Notes under the pieces: model-generated
Told to the model about the DNA's origin: nothing
The model's input: only the letters and a program-made list of their open reading frames with translations
Database searches by the model: none
Position numbers and translations under genes: made by a program
Shown here: in pieces, positions 1-10,551 of the stretch
Layout: each line of letters starts with the position of its first letter
Numbering within the stretch: position 1 is the stretch's first letter
Origin: Cymbomonas tetramitiformis
Lineage: Eukaryota; Chlorophyta; Pyramimonadophyceae; Pyramimonadales; Pyramimonadaceae
Assembly: GCA_001247695.2 (NCBI GenBank)
Contig: LGRX02035333.1
Coordinates: 1 to 64,000 of the forward strand
Direction of reading: 5' to 3'
Length of the DNA: 64,000 bases

Positions 1-252
1 GCCTCATGGCGGTGCGCCTGGCGCGCTCGCGGTGGCTGCCATCTGCCACTCGCGGCGCGCTCTCTCCCCCCCAAAAGAAAAGTGGTCCGCTCCCGGACGC
101 TTCACTCTTGGTGGCCCTAAGGGGAGGGCGCGGGTGAGCACCTCGGTGTGCTCACCTCGTGGCGACACGCCTGCAAGGGTGGGCCTCCTTGCAGGGTCGC
201 TCCGCGTACGCCTACTGTTCCTACCCTAAGTCCTAAACCTCCTAATACTTCC

Positions 253-3200
253 CTAGTACGCCTCGAGGGCCCCCTCGTAGAGGTGGACTCTCCAGATGGC
301 GTTTGCTTCCCCAAGTGCGTAAGGATGTGAGCATGGAGCAACCGATAGTTGTCTGCTCACACCCTTAGCTAGGCTCGTGAGCGCTATGCTCTCAGCCTTT
401 GGCTCAGCAACGCCACTAGGGTCCGGTGCGACACCCACCGAGCTCCCCGTGCCACGGGCCCCTCGCCTCCTACGTGAGGCTATCCGCCTTCTATCGCGGG
501 CCCCTCGTCTCCCGCGGCGACCTGCTCGCCTCCTCCGACGGCATGCTCGCCTCGTGGGGGTCGCGCCTATTGCACTCCGAGCATCGCTCCTCCCTCTCGC
601 ATCCTGCGACACGGCCTGGATGCCGAGAGCCTGCGAGCCTGTCGGGTCCAATGCCTCGGCCGATGGCCCGACCACGCCTCGCCTATCATGGGTCCCTCGC
701 CTCCCGCGGCGACCTGCTCGCCTCCCCCGACGGCGTGCTCGCCTCGTGGGGGTCGCGCCTATCGCACTCTGAGCATCGCTCCTCCCTCTCGCATCCTGCG
801 ACACGGCCTGGACGCCGAGAGCCTGCGAGCCTGTCGAGTCCAGTGCCTCGGCTGATGGCCCGACCACGCCTCGCCTATCATGGGTCCCTCGCCTCCCGCG
901 GCGACCTGCTCGCCTCCCCCGACGGCATGCTCGCCTCGTGGGGGTCGCGCCTATCGCACTCTGAGCCTCGCTCCTCCCTCTCGCATCCTGCGACACAGCC
1001 TGGACGCCGAGAGCCTGCGAGCCTGTCGAGTCCAATGCCTCGGCCGATGGCCCGACCACGCCTCGCCTATCATGGGTCCCTCGCCTCCCGCGGCGACCTG
1101 CTCGCCTCCCCCGACGGCATGCTCGCCTCGTTGGGGTCGCGCTTGCCGCAACCCGGGTATCATGCCACCTCCTCGCATCCGGCGAAGCGGCCTCAACGCC
1201 GAGAGCCTGCAAGCCTGTCGAGTCCAACGCCTCGGCCGATGGCTCGACCACGCCTCGCCTACCACGGGCTCCTCGCCGCCCGCGGCGACCTGCTCGCCTC
1301 CCTCTACGGCTCGCTCGCCTCGTGGGTGCTGCGCCTGCCGCATCAGGGACACCGCAGCACTTCCCCGCATCGGGCGACGCGGCCGCAACGTCGAGAGCCT
1401 GCAAGCCTAACAGGTCCGTGTGGCTAGGGGGCAACCGTGCGCCCTCTCGGAGAAACGCCTCCGCCTCGCCGCTAGGTAGCGGCAATGACACCTCCTCGGG
1501 CAGCACCTCGGCAGAGCCACTAGAGGACTTCCGTGCACACTCCATGGGCTGCACCTCGACTGTGCGCTCCGATGATGACTGCGTGCGCCCCTCACGCGGT
1601 GACTCGACTCTGCTGGCAGGTGGCCGCTGCGCGCACTCGTCGGGCCCCACCGCCAATGTGCTGCCAGGGGCCAGCTGTGCGCACTCTCGGAGCGACGCCT
1701 CCGCCTCCTCGTCGGGTGGCGGCAGTGTGTGCTCCTGGGGCAACACTCCTGCTCTACTACCGTCAGGTGGCCACTGTGTGCGCTCCCCGGGCAGCACCTC
1801 CACCGACGACTGCGGATATGGGCCTAGTGGTGGCGCCGTGAGCGGCCTCCAAGGCTCCGCATCAACGGACAACTGGGTGCGTGTCGCGCCAGCGCGCGCG
1901 TCTGTGTCGTGGCTTTGGTCGCGCGCCTCGCTCGGGGCACCGCCAGCGCTCTGGCTGTGGTCTAGCGCCTCGCTCTGGTCACTGCCAGCGCTCTGACCGC
2001 GGCCGTGCACCTCACAGGGGGTTGCGCCGGTGCCATGGCCGTGCTCGCGGGGCTCGCTAGGGGCAGTGCTAGCGCTATGGCTATGGGTGCGCCTCGCGCC
2101 AGGGCATATGTAGCGCATGCTCGCGCCATGCTTGCCACTGCACGCCCCGCTAGGGACGGCACTTGCACAGTAGCCGTGCGCCTCGCTCTGGGCAGCGCTT
2201 GCGCTGTGGCCGTCGCCGCGCGCCTCGCTCGAGGCATCGCTCGTGCCGTGGCCGTGCGCCATGCTCAGAGCAGCGCCAATGTGGTTGCGCGCCTCGCTAG
2301 GGGCAGCGCCAGCGCCGTGCCTGTGGCCGCGTGCCTCGCTCAGAGCGGCGCCGATGTGGCCGCGCGCCTCGCTAGGGGCAGCGCCGATGTGGCCGCGCGC
2401 CTCGCTAGGGGCAGCGCCAATGCTGTGGCTGTGGCCGCGTGCATCGCTAGGGGCAGCGCCAGTGCCGCGACTGCCACCACGCGCCTCGCCAGGGGCAGCG
2501 CCGATGTGGCCGCGCGCCTCGCTAGGGGCAGCCTCAGTGCCGCGACTGCCACCACGCGCCTCGCTAGGGGCAGCGCCGATGTGGCCGCGCGCCTCGCTAG
2601 GGGCAGCGCCAGTGCTGCGACTGCTACCACGCGCCTCGCTAGGGGCAGCGCCAGTACCGCGACTGCCACCACGCGCCTCGCCAGGGGCAGCGCCAGTGCC
2701 GCGACTGCCACCACGCGCCTCGCAAGGGGCAGCGCCAGTGCCGCGACTGCCACCACGCGCCTCGCTAGGGGCAGCGCCAGTGCCGTGACTGCCACCACGC
2801 GCCTCGCTAGGGGCAGCGCCAGTGCCGCGACTGCCACCACGCGCCTCGCCAGGGGCAGCGCCAATGCCGCGACTGCCACCACGCGCCTCGCCAGGGGCAG
2901 CGCTGGTGCTAGGGCAGTGGCCGCGCACCTCGCTAGGGGCAACGCCGATGTGGCCGCACGCCTCGCTTAGGGCAGCGCTCGCGCAGTGGCTGTGGTCACG
3001 CGCTCCCCTAAAGGTAGCACCGGTGACGTGGCCGTACGCCGAGTGCACTCTGCGCTCGTCCGATCTGAGGTACCTCCCCCCCCCTTCGGACAGGCGCAAG
3101 ACCGCACGGCGCACAATCCCACGGGACGCCACTCGCAAAAAGCCAAGCCTAGCAACGAAAAACGCCGCCCGCCGCCACGCCCGCAAACCCGCCGCCCGAT

Positions 3201-3375
3201 CCCGCATCTCCTGACCCCTAAGCCAAACCACGCAACGGTCGCGCCCGACACGGACATCCCGCAACACCTGAAGCCGCAGAATGAACCACGCCGCCCGATC
3301 CCAAGCCCGCCGCTGAGCCATACGCACCGCGCAGCGCGAAGCCACGCGCTCGGCACGGCTCATCCCGACGCTCAT
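253..3375 (-). CDS. repeat-rich, arginine-rich gag-like protein of LTR family C (1040 aa)
   Basis: No known family is recognised. The ATG complement is at 3373-3375. Residues about 1-95 are basic and rich in Arg, Trp and aliphatic residues, as in an alpha-helical region. Residues about 110-450 consist of 13-14-residue repeats of the type EARGGSRGTGAAPS. The C-terminal third holds about five copies of a 64-residue repeat whose core is an RRGRRAGRRGRRG-type arginine block, suitable for nucleic-acid binding. The repeats are encoded by tandem DNA repeats, so other frames are also open and repetitive. The position behind an LTR and leader suggests a gag-like role. The same start and N-terminus recur at 63018, and a diverged Arg/Trp-rich ORF lies in copy 2 at 23474. 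Function is inference. A chance ORF inside a GC-rich minisatellite cannot be excluded, but conservation between two copies argues against it. Confidence 0.5.
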   Translation of the reverse strand: MSVGMSRAERVASRCAVRMAQRRAWDRAAWFILRLQVLRDVRVGRDRCVVWLRGQEMRDRAAGLRAWRRAAFFVARLGFLRVASRGIVRRAVLRLSEGGGRYLRSDERRVHSAYGHVTGATFRGARDHSHCASAALSEACGHIGVAPSEVRGHCPSTSAAPGEARGGSRGIGAAPGEARGGSRGTGAAPSEARGGSHGTGAAPSEARGGSRGTGAAPCEARGGSRGTGAAPGEARGGSRGTGAAPSEARGSSRSTGAAPSEARGHIGAAPSEARGGSRGTEAAPSEARGHIGAAPGEARGGSRGTGAAPSDARGHSHSIGAAPSEARGHIGAAPSEARGHIGAALSEARGHRHGAGAAPSEARNHIGAALSMAHGHGTSDASSEARGDGHSASAAQSEAHGYCASAVPSGACSGKHGASMRYICPGARRTHSHSASTAPSEPREHGHGTGATPCEVHGRGQSAGSDQSEALDHSQSAGGAPSEARDQSHDTDARAGATRTQLSVDAEPWRPLTAPPLGPYPQSSVEVLPGERTQWPPDGSRAGVLPQEHTLPPPDEEAEASLRECAQLAPGSTLAVGPDECAQRPPASRVESPREGRTQSSSERTVEVQPMECARKSSSGSAEVLPEEVSLPLPSGEAEAFLREGARLPPSHTDLLGLQALDVAAASPDAGKCCGVPDAAGAAPTRRASRRGRRAGRRGRRGARGRRGVVEPSAEALDSTGLQALGVEAASPDARRWHDTRVAASATPTRRACRRGRRAGRRGRRGTHDRRGVVGPSAEALDSTGSQALGVQAVSQDARGRSEAQSAIGATPTRRACRRGRRAGRRGRRGTHDRRGVVGPSAEALDSTGSQALGVQAVSQDARGRSDAQSAIGATPTRRARRRGRRAGRRGRRGTHDRRGVVGPSAEALDPTGSQALGIQAVSQDARGRSDARSAIGATPTRRACRRRRRAGRRGRRGARDRRRIASRRRRGARGTGSSVGVAPDPSGVAEPKAESIALTSLAKGVSRQLSVAPCSHPYALGEANAIWRVHLYEGALEAY
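490..1420 (-). repeat. 192-bp tandem repeats, about five copies
   Basis: Units share a CCCGCGGCGACCTGCTCGCC core on the plus strand, recurring near 497, 689, 881, 1073 and, diverged, 1265. The period of 192 bp equals 64 codons, so the array keeps the frame of the minus-strand ORF and encodes its arginine blocks. Confidence 0.8.
2280..2975 (-). repeat. about 42-bp GC-rich minisatellite encoding the EARGGSRGTGAAPS repeats
   Basis: On the plus strand, units contain CGCGCCTCGC(T/C)AGGGGCAGCGCC alternating with GTGCCGCGACTGCCACCA. Units of about 42 and 33 bp alternate. The same array appears inverted at 63420-64000. Confidence 0.85.
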
Positions 3376-4326
3376 CCCGGGGACCGCCGTGACCTAGGCC
3401 GTGACGTGCCAACCAACTAACGTAGTGAAGGCACTTACGCCCATGCAAAGCAACAAGCACACGCCGCACCCAGAAATTCACCACTCAGGCACGAGCCGAG
3501 TGGTCAAACCGGCCGAAGCGCGGCAACTCCTGAGTATAGAGGGCGCAAGCCCTAGGCCACCCGAGATTGAGAAACACGGGGTCAATTCAGCAAAGGCCGC
3601 ACACTTTTAAAAAAATCGCGCAGCGCTCCCGCCGCGAAGGGTCGGTTCCGCCGAAAAATCCACGCGATCCCAAATCCCAAGCCCGACCTGCGCAACTGTG
3701 CGCTCGTGACACGAGCTCAAGCGTTATGCGTGAACAAGAAACATGCTAGGGCAGAAGCGCGCCTGAATCTCCTCGCGGCCCAAAGTACCCGGAGATCGGA
3801 ACCTCAAGAACACCTGAAACCCGGCATCACCAACCCGCAGCCAAACCGACACGCCGCCCAAAGCGCACGACAAAACATCCTAGATCAAAAGAAAGAATCT
3901 ACGCAAAACACGTTTTCGTTCGTAAAAGTAAAAATAATTCCAAAGTCATACACGCAAATTCCAAATTGCATATACGCAAAGGACGCTACAACGCCACGTC
4001 AGGGCAGCCGTCCCTTTCGAGGACAGACTCAAAGTACATTCGCAAAGGGGAGGGAGGACCAAGGGCCCCAAGCCACCTCCTTCATTGCTAGGTAGTCGTA
4101 CCAAACTACGTCGCGGATCAAAGCACTCGGAGAATTCCACTCCTAGAGCACCTGAATCCCACAACCACGCACCCACCAACACGAAGCAGAAACGCACGAC
4201 ACACTGTTCTCGATTTCGCAAAACAAAACGCCGGGCGAAAGGCACCACGCAAGGGGGGTGCAATCAGAATACGCAGAAACAGAAATTTTCAGGAAGCGAC
4301 CGGTAAAAACGATCCAATTACCATTT

Positions 4327-4755
4327 TGTAGGAGGCTACCACTCCAGTTTCTTCTCTTCTTTACGGTTTCGGACTTATACTATTCTACACTTATTAAACG
4401 ACCGCACGAGGTATGCTTACGATTGGTCAACTACAAGACTTCGGTTTCGTAAATCTTAATAGCTATGCTTTTGCTTTCAAGTGTATGCTTTCAATACACA
4501 ATATACAGCGGATACGGCTCTTACTTTTTATGTTACAATTCTCAGTTCAGTTCATCTCCCCGAAACTGGTTACACTTAGAGTTCTTATGCATTCAGGAAC
4601 TCTCTCCATAACTCAACTGTACTGAGTACTCCGTACAACAGGCTAGGCACCTCACATCAACATCATTCTGATCGGTCCTACTGTACTCCGTACTGAGTAC
4701 TCTTGCGTTTTGTACTTAGCCGTTTTTCTTGCTCTTGTGCTTGCCTCCTAGCACA
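4327..4755 (-). repeat. LTR of family C copy 1
   Basis: This repeat of about 429 bp starts on the minus strand with TGTGCTAGGAGGC and ends with GCCTCCTACA, giving short inverted ends with TG...CA. It matches 61594-62044 closely. The right-hand copy is longer by about 22 bp, partly through an internal duplication around a GATTTACGAAACC motif. Three bases after the end on the minus strand a TGGTAATTGGATCG segment could serve as a primer binding site. Confidence 0.65.
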
Positions 4756-6181
4756 CTTTCCGCTTGAATTTTCGTGCGACATTCGTGGAATTGCGAAGAG
4801 AGTAAGCAAGAAGATAGGTCGAGACTCGAGAACCCACCTACTGTTATCACTATGAAGGCTTCTGCACCTTCAAACACCTCACATGTCCCAAGAGATGCTA
4901 CGCTACAGATTATTCATCGAATTTTGCCAATTTTCGAAAAGCACTAACACCGGGGCAAGATACGTTATGCGGCGCCTCAACGCAAGGTCCACGGGGCATT
5001 CGACAGCTGTGAGGGTTACTTTGGACCCTACAAGTTCAAAATTTGAACGGTCATTTTAAATTTCGGGGTTTCTTGTCATAAAGCTATAAAAATAGCGTTT
5101 CCCCTGGGTTTTCAAAGTCTGCTCGTTTTCCCGTTGCGCCACTGGAAGGTTTTGTCATGTGTCGCCCTGTCATCCCACTCCGGCTGGAGTACCCAAACGT
5201 TTCACCGTCTCGCTTTCCTAAACTTGGCGCTTGCGACAGCAGCAGTGGCTCTCGCAACGGTAGGAATAATATAGAGATAAGACCCAAAGGCGAAACGCTG
5301 CGCACAAACGGTGCGTTCGCGTTCTTGGAGCATGAGCATCCATCTATCGACAATCTGCTTTTACATCCCCCTCGCCTGCCGCTATCGCACTGACCACACT
5401 TCCCCGCAACTTAGACGATCTGAGAACCCGCACCGAAGCCAGAAATGGAACAACTGGAGCTGGATATATTGCTAGAAATGAAATTGAGTGACCTTATTTA
5501 AGTGAATTTTACCAAACACGTGCATCTATTCCTGGGAGTTGTCGTGACGGGTTATGTGGCGTTTAGACTGAGATATGCACAGTGCCGCGCCAGTGCTTGA
5601 GATCTCGGTTTTAGGTTTCGAACGTTTACGGCGACTAGAAACAACGGAAGGCCCGATTCTCCAAGCATCGTTCGATATTGATACGTTGGGCTGTTTTGTT
5701 TTCTGTCTCAAGAACATCAGAGCCGCCATTACGACGAGGTTTGACGAGACAGGCGCTTCTCATTCTTTAGCTTCTGGTTGCTGAGCGTGGCAGGTGCGCG
5801 GCTGAATCCTAGGTTTCCTCGTTACGAGCTATTTCTTAAAGTATCCTTTAATTAAAATTGTTCTAGCTTGGTGTGAAGTTCGATTGGTATTTTTATGACA
5901 GCTTCAACTTTTGACTGTTTTCTGCTTTTCACTTTGTTTGTGTTGCAAAACGGCGCCGCTATCCCGCTGCACCATGCTTGTAGAGGCCGTCGTCCGTGGA
6001 ACTTGATTCCCGGCTTGGGATCAAAACCAACGGTCTCGCTAACGGGGTGTCTATGGCGCAGGGCATTCTGCACAGACTGTGGTTTTTTCTTTTCGAATTA
6101 GGTTTTCCCCAGATATCAGTCCCGACTGCGTCAGACCCTCAGGTACAATGCACGCTGTAGTTCGTAGTTATAGCCATATGA
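4756..6181. other. non-coding or unassigned sequence between repeats
   Basis: Only short, overlapping ORFs on both strands are present (up to 89 codons near 5084-5353) and none shows a recognisable motif or splice continuity. I see no RNA gene. The sequence is mixed in composition and may be host intergenic DNA. Confidence 0.4.
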
Positions 6182-7370
6182 GGGGCTGTAGTCTCAGCGG
6201 GATATACCCGTGCTGAGCTCAGGTTGAACTCCTGACAGCCCCATCTCGGGCGCACACTCGATTGGGCACTGCGAGCGCCCAGCCGAGTTTGCGCCCGAGA
6301 CTCAGCGGCACAAAGCGATGCGCAGCATGGCATATTATAGTTACGCCCACAGCAGAGCACAACACCGCACAGCAGGGCACGGCACAACATATGCATAACA
6401 CGGGCACAGCACAGCACAATAATCGCACATGCATATGCACAGCACAACAGTGGCCATTGCATATGCATAACACAGCATAGCACAACATATGCATATGCAT
6501 AGCATAGCACAGCACCACACAGCACGCCACAACTTTTGCATCTGCATAGCACAGCATTTGCATCTCCATAGCACAAGGCATCATATGCATATCACAACAT
6601 AGCACAGCATAGCATTTGCATACGCATAGCACAACACAGCAATGGCCGTTGCATATGCTGATATGCGTGGCAGTGAGGGAGGGGCTGTAGTCTCAGCGGG
6701 ATATACCCGTGCTGAGCTCAGGTTGAACTCCTGACAGCCCCATCTCGGGCGCACACTCGATTGGGCACTGCGAGCGCCCAGCCGAGTTTGCGCCCGAGAC
6801 TCAGCGGCACAAAGCGATGCGCAGCATGGCATATTATAGTTACGCCCACAGCAGAGCACAACACCGCACAGCAGGGCACGGCACAACATATGCATAACAC
6901 GGGCACAGCACAGCACAATAATCGCACATGCATAGCACAGCACAACAGTGGCCATTGCGTATGCATAACACAGCATAGCACAACATATGCATATGCATAG
7001 CATAGCACAGCACAACACAGCACGACACAACTTTTGCATCTGCATAGCACAGCATTTGCATCTCCATAGCACAAGGCATCGTATGCATATCACAACATAG
7101 CACAACATAGCATTTGCATACGCATAGCACAACACAACAATGGCCGTTGCATATGCTGATATGCGTGGCAGTGAGGGAGGGGTTGTAGTCTCAGCGGGAT
7201 ATACCCGTGCTGAGCTCAGGTTGAACTCCTGACAGCCCCGTCTCGGGCACACACTCGGCTGGGCACTGCGCCCGAGACTCAGCGGCATTCGCGGCACAAA
7301 GCGATGCGCAACATGGCATATTATAGTTACGCCCACACCAGAGCACAACACCGCACAGCAGGGCACGGCA
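6182..7370. repeat. large direct repeats of about 499 bp, two full copies and a truncated third
   Basis: Copies begin at 6182, 6681 and 7179 with GGGGYTGTAGTCTCAGCGGG. Each contains an inverted block (TCTCGGGCGCACACTC...GCGCCCGAGACTCAG) followed by a run of short AGCACAACATATGCAT-type units. The third copy loses the short units and breaks off near 7370. Long reading frames here (TGCT/GCAT-rich) are products of the repeats and are not called as genes. Confidence 0.85.
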
Positions 7371-7429
7371 TCCGGCTGCGGAAGTTCCCTGGAAGCTGGG
7401 CGGCACTGGTTGCATGCTAGGCGGGCAGC

Positions 7430-8350
7430 GGTTGCATGCTGGGCAGGCAGCGGTTGCATTCGGGGCTCGCGGCGGTTGCTTGCTGGGCTAGCGGCGGTTG
7501 CATGCTAGGCAAACATGGTTGCATAATGGACATTCATGGTTGCATGCTGAGCTGGCACTGGTGCATGATGGGCGGGCAGCGGTTACATGTTGGGCAAACA
7601 TGGTTGCATTCTGGTTGTGCAGTGGTTGCATGATGGGCTCGCAACGGTTGCATGTTGGGCAAACATGGTTGCAGACTGGTTATGCAGTGGTTGCGTGATG
7701 AATATGCCGCAATTGCATGCTGAGCGGCACGGGTTGCATGCTGGGCAAACATGGTTGCATGATGGGCGGGCAGTGGTTGCATGTTGGGCTCGCAACGGTT
7801 GCATGTTGGGCAAACATGGTTGCAGACTGGTTATGCAGTGGTTGCATGATGAATATGCCGCAATTGCATGCTGAGCGGCACGGGTTGCATGATGGGCAAA
7901 CATGGTTGCACGATGGGCGGGCAGTGGTTGCATGCTGGGCTAGCACAGGTTGCATGCTGGACAAACATGGTTGCATGATGGGCGGGCGGTGTTTGTGCTG
8001 GGCTGCCACGGGTTGCATGCTGGACAAACATGGCTGCGTGATGGGCGGGCAGTGGTTGCATGTTGGGCTGCCACGGGTTGCATGCTGGACAAACATGGTT
8101 GCATGATGGGCGGGCAGTGGTTGCATGCTGCGGCTGGCTGGAGTTGCATGATGGGCGAGCAGCGGTTACATGTTGGGCGGGCAGCGGTTGCATGCAGGCC
8201 AGCCAGCGGTTGCATGCTGCACAAACATGGTTTGCATGACCGGCGGACAACGGTTGCATGCTGGGCTGGGAGCGGTTGCATGCTAGGCAAACATGGTTGC
8301 ATGCTCGGTAAACATGGGTGTATTCTAGGTGTGCAGCGGTTGCATTCTTC
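7430..8350 (+). repeat. minisatellite based on GGTTGCATGMTGGGC
   Basis: About 45 copies of a 19-21-bp unit, in variants ending AAACATG, GGGCAGT or TCGCAAC, form higher-order blocks. For example, about 135 bp spanning 7683-7817 is repeated at 7818-7950. The array reads open in several frames and is not coding. Its reverse complement occurs at 8977-9185. Confidence 0.85.
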
Positions 8351-8976
8351 AACATCCAATTTCACCTCCGCCCTATGCGCTAACGGCATACATGCACTCT
8401 GCACTCAAGCTCGTGTGTTTAATGACATCGACGCCGTTGACCGCAAAATATATAGAGAACGTGCACGAGGTGAAGGAGGTGGGGTTGGCGGCGGTCAAAG
8501 TCACCTGGCCTCGTCACAGCGTTGATGCCTCCTCGCACATCCACGCTCGGCATCCACGGCCCCCTGTCCTCCTGCGAGACAAGTCGGCGATGGAGCAGAG
8601 AACGCGACATCAATTTCCCGCCGCCCCATGTCGAGCCAACATACATGCAATCTGCACCCAAGCTCGTGTGCCCAGGGGCCGGAGCACCCCTGGGCTTTTC
8701 TCACTTCATCACCACCACCGCCCACTCCGCCTCCATCTCCATCGTGCATCAGCTCCACGACCTGCTGATGTTTTTTCCGACGCCGGTGGCAGACACGCTC
8801 ACATTAGTGCCTTGTCACCCATGCTTCCATGCTCTGTGGAATGCTTCCTGCCTTTGCAGACTGTCATGTATGAGGGGAACAGACTCGAGTAGATCGTTCC
8901 GAAGGCGTTGCCTTACTCATCGACGTAAATGTTTTATTATTATTATTATTCGTGTGTTTGATGACGCCACAAAGCA
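8351..8976. other. spacer between inverted minisatellite arms
   Basis: The spacer contains a diverged internal duplication: 8358-8425 resembles 8612-8680, both with an ATACATGCAMTCTGCACYCAAGCTCGTGTG-like core. No coding signal is recognised. Flanked by arrays in opposite orientation, the whole stretch could form a large fold-back. Confidence 0.45.
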
Positions 8977-9185
8977 TTGCCCAGCATGCAACCGCGGCAC
9001 AACCAGCATGCAATCACTGCTCACCCATCATGCACTTGTGGCAGCCCAACATGCAACCATGAATGCCCATCATGCAACCACCGCCACACCAGCATGCAAT
9101 TGCGGCATACCCATCATGCAACCATCTTTGCCCATTATGCAACCAGTGCTAGCCCAGCATGCAACCGTTGCCCGCCCATCATGCC
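8977..9185 (-). repeat. inverted arm of the GGTTGCATG minisatellite
   Basis: Units read GCCCAGCATGCAACC and CCCATCATGCAACC, the reverse complement of the array at 7430-8350, with about 11 copies. Confidence 0.85.
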
Positions 9186-9329
9186 TATGTTGCATTAAAC
9201 GTGCCCCCCGGGGGCGTAAATTACGCGTAAATTACGTATTTCGGGCCTTGTGAGTTTTACGCGTAGCACGTAACACGCCATAGGAATCTCACCCAGGGAA
9301 CATTGAGCCACACCCGGCCGATAAAAGCA

Positions 9330-9566
9330 AGGTTAGGTATCAATATTCAATATTTTCGATATATTGAAATATTGTTATTGATTGATGACGAATTCATCGA
9401 TATTGAAATATTGGATATTGATTGATCGAGGGGGGCAAACATTGAAATTGATCGATCCGTACAAACGGATATTGGTATTGATTGATATGAAATTCGCGAT
9501 ATCGATATCGATCAATGTTGAAACGTGAATTCAAATATCAATCTTGGAATAACGATATTGATATAT
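9330..9566. repeat. AT-rich ATATTGATTGATC repeats, target of the LTR element
   Basis: Irregular repeats of ATATTGATTGAT and ATCGATATTGAAATATTG fill this stretch. The short LTR element entered it: the same type of sequence (TATATCAATATC) resumes at 12845. Confidence 0.7.
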
Positions 9567-9762
9567 TGCTGGATGTGACACCCCGTGTGTGTCACAGTCC
9601 TCTGTCTGTACTAGTACTCCGTACAGTACGGCTGTCACAGGTTCAGGGTTTCGGGCTTAAGCCGAGCAACACTCAATCTAACTGGACTTCTTATGTTATC
9701 TGAAGTGTAAGCATTCTGAGTTATCAGCACCTCAATATATAGTTGGCACTATATATCCCACA
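9567..9762 (+). repeat. 5' LTR (196 bp)
   Basis: The repeat begins TGCTGGATGTGACACC and ends ATATATCCCACA. It contains an inverted TGTGACACC...GTGTGTCACA near its start and ACTCCGTACAGTACGG in the middle. Confidence 0.9.
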
Positions 9763-10155
9763 GGTTATGGTGCGCCAGGCGCCTTCCACTACTTTTGATT
9801 GCATGAGTGGCTAAGCCACTCCGCTTGGTGGGGCGTTGGGGGCCCGATTTGATGTCGTGATTTCCGCGGTTGCGGTCGAGAGCTAGTTTACGGGCGGATT
9901 AAATTTGGTATCGCTGCAGCGTTCGCCTACCTGGGATTAATTTGTATTGTCCGCGTTGGATTTTACTCGACTGGAACTTGATCAATTTTTGTCGTGAGTT
10001 TCCTTGGCCGCCGCGTTACGATCTTGCAATTTCACAGTTACGGCTTCCTTGATTATCCGTTCCGAAGCTGCATCTTGCGGCTCTCGACCATCGCTTTTCC
10101 GTATTCTCCGACATCGGCCCTCTACCCCAACGCTCCCACCTACTGGATTTTCATC

Positions 10156-10551
10156 ATGAGTGTAAATTCACACGTCACGCCTCCCTTGGGGGCCAACAAT
10201 CGAATTCGACTAGACACGATCTTTTCACGCGACGTCGGGTCTCGCTATAGACCGACGCCAAATTCTCCGGCTGTCAATCTCACGGCTCCGGACCGGACTC
10301 GAGCTGCGGCTGTCCAGAATTCCACTTGGGACGTCGACATTATCAAGAGGATTTCTCGCGACGCCTTGGGCTCCAAGGAGGACACCTTTCATGGAGATGA
10401 AGTACGCCGAAACACACTCTGGACGTCTATTGTGAAGTCCTTGCAGCGCGCGTTCGAGCAGAAGGACCCCAACAACGCCGCTCTTTTTGATTTGGCGGAC
10501 ACGCAAAGGAGGTCAACGCCATCTTCAATGCCATCCTCTTCTCGACTTTGA
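10156..10551 (+). CDS. gag-like ORF, N-terminal part
   Basis: This ORF encodes about 131 residues from the ATG at 10156 and stops at 10549-10551. An in-frame extension upstream to 9994 exists, but it lies close to the LTR and looks like leader. The sequence is polar, with no catalytic motif. Its reading frame overlaps the next ORF, which opens at 10491. Protein-like sequence continues into that frame, so a -1 shift (programmed or a one-base deletion) would join the two into one gag-type polyprotein. I see no canonical slippery heptamer in the 60-bp overlap, so a mutation is as likely as recoding. The gag assignment is by position behind the LTR and by the downstream Cys-rich motif. Confidence 0.55.
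   Translation: MSVNSHVTPPLGANNRIRLDTIFSRDVGSRYRPTPNSPAVNLTAPDRTRAAAVQNSTWDVDIIKRISRDALGSKEDTFHGDEVRRNTLWTSIVKSLQRAFEQKDPNNAALFDLADTQRRSTPSSMPSSSRL

Larger units (their letters stand above)
1..4755 (-). mobile_element. LTR retrotransposon family C, copy 1, truncated by window edge
   Basis: The segment is read on the minus strand. It starts with a TG-initiated long terminal repeat at 4755-4327, followed by a leader of about 950 bp and one long ORF at 3375-253. The same order, in the opposite orientation, recurs at 61594-64000, and a diverged version occurs at 21515-24340. No 3' LTR is seen before position 1, so the element continues outside the window or is truncated. A purine run (GGGGGGGAGAGAG on the minus strand, near 62-74) could be a polypurine tract, but no LTR start follows it. 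No reverse transcriptase or integrase is visible in this part. Assignment to LTR elements rests on the repeat structure, not on a recognised protein domain. Confidence 0.6.

Noticed and set aside
6139..8525. Cys- and His-rich ORFs of 70-292 codons
   Set aside because: They are translations of TGCTATGC- and GGTTGCATG-type repeats. Several frames are open at the same place.
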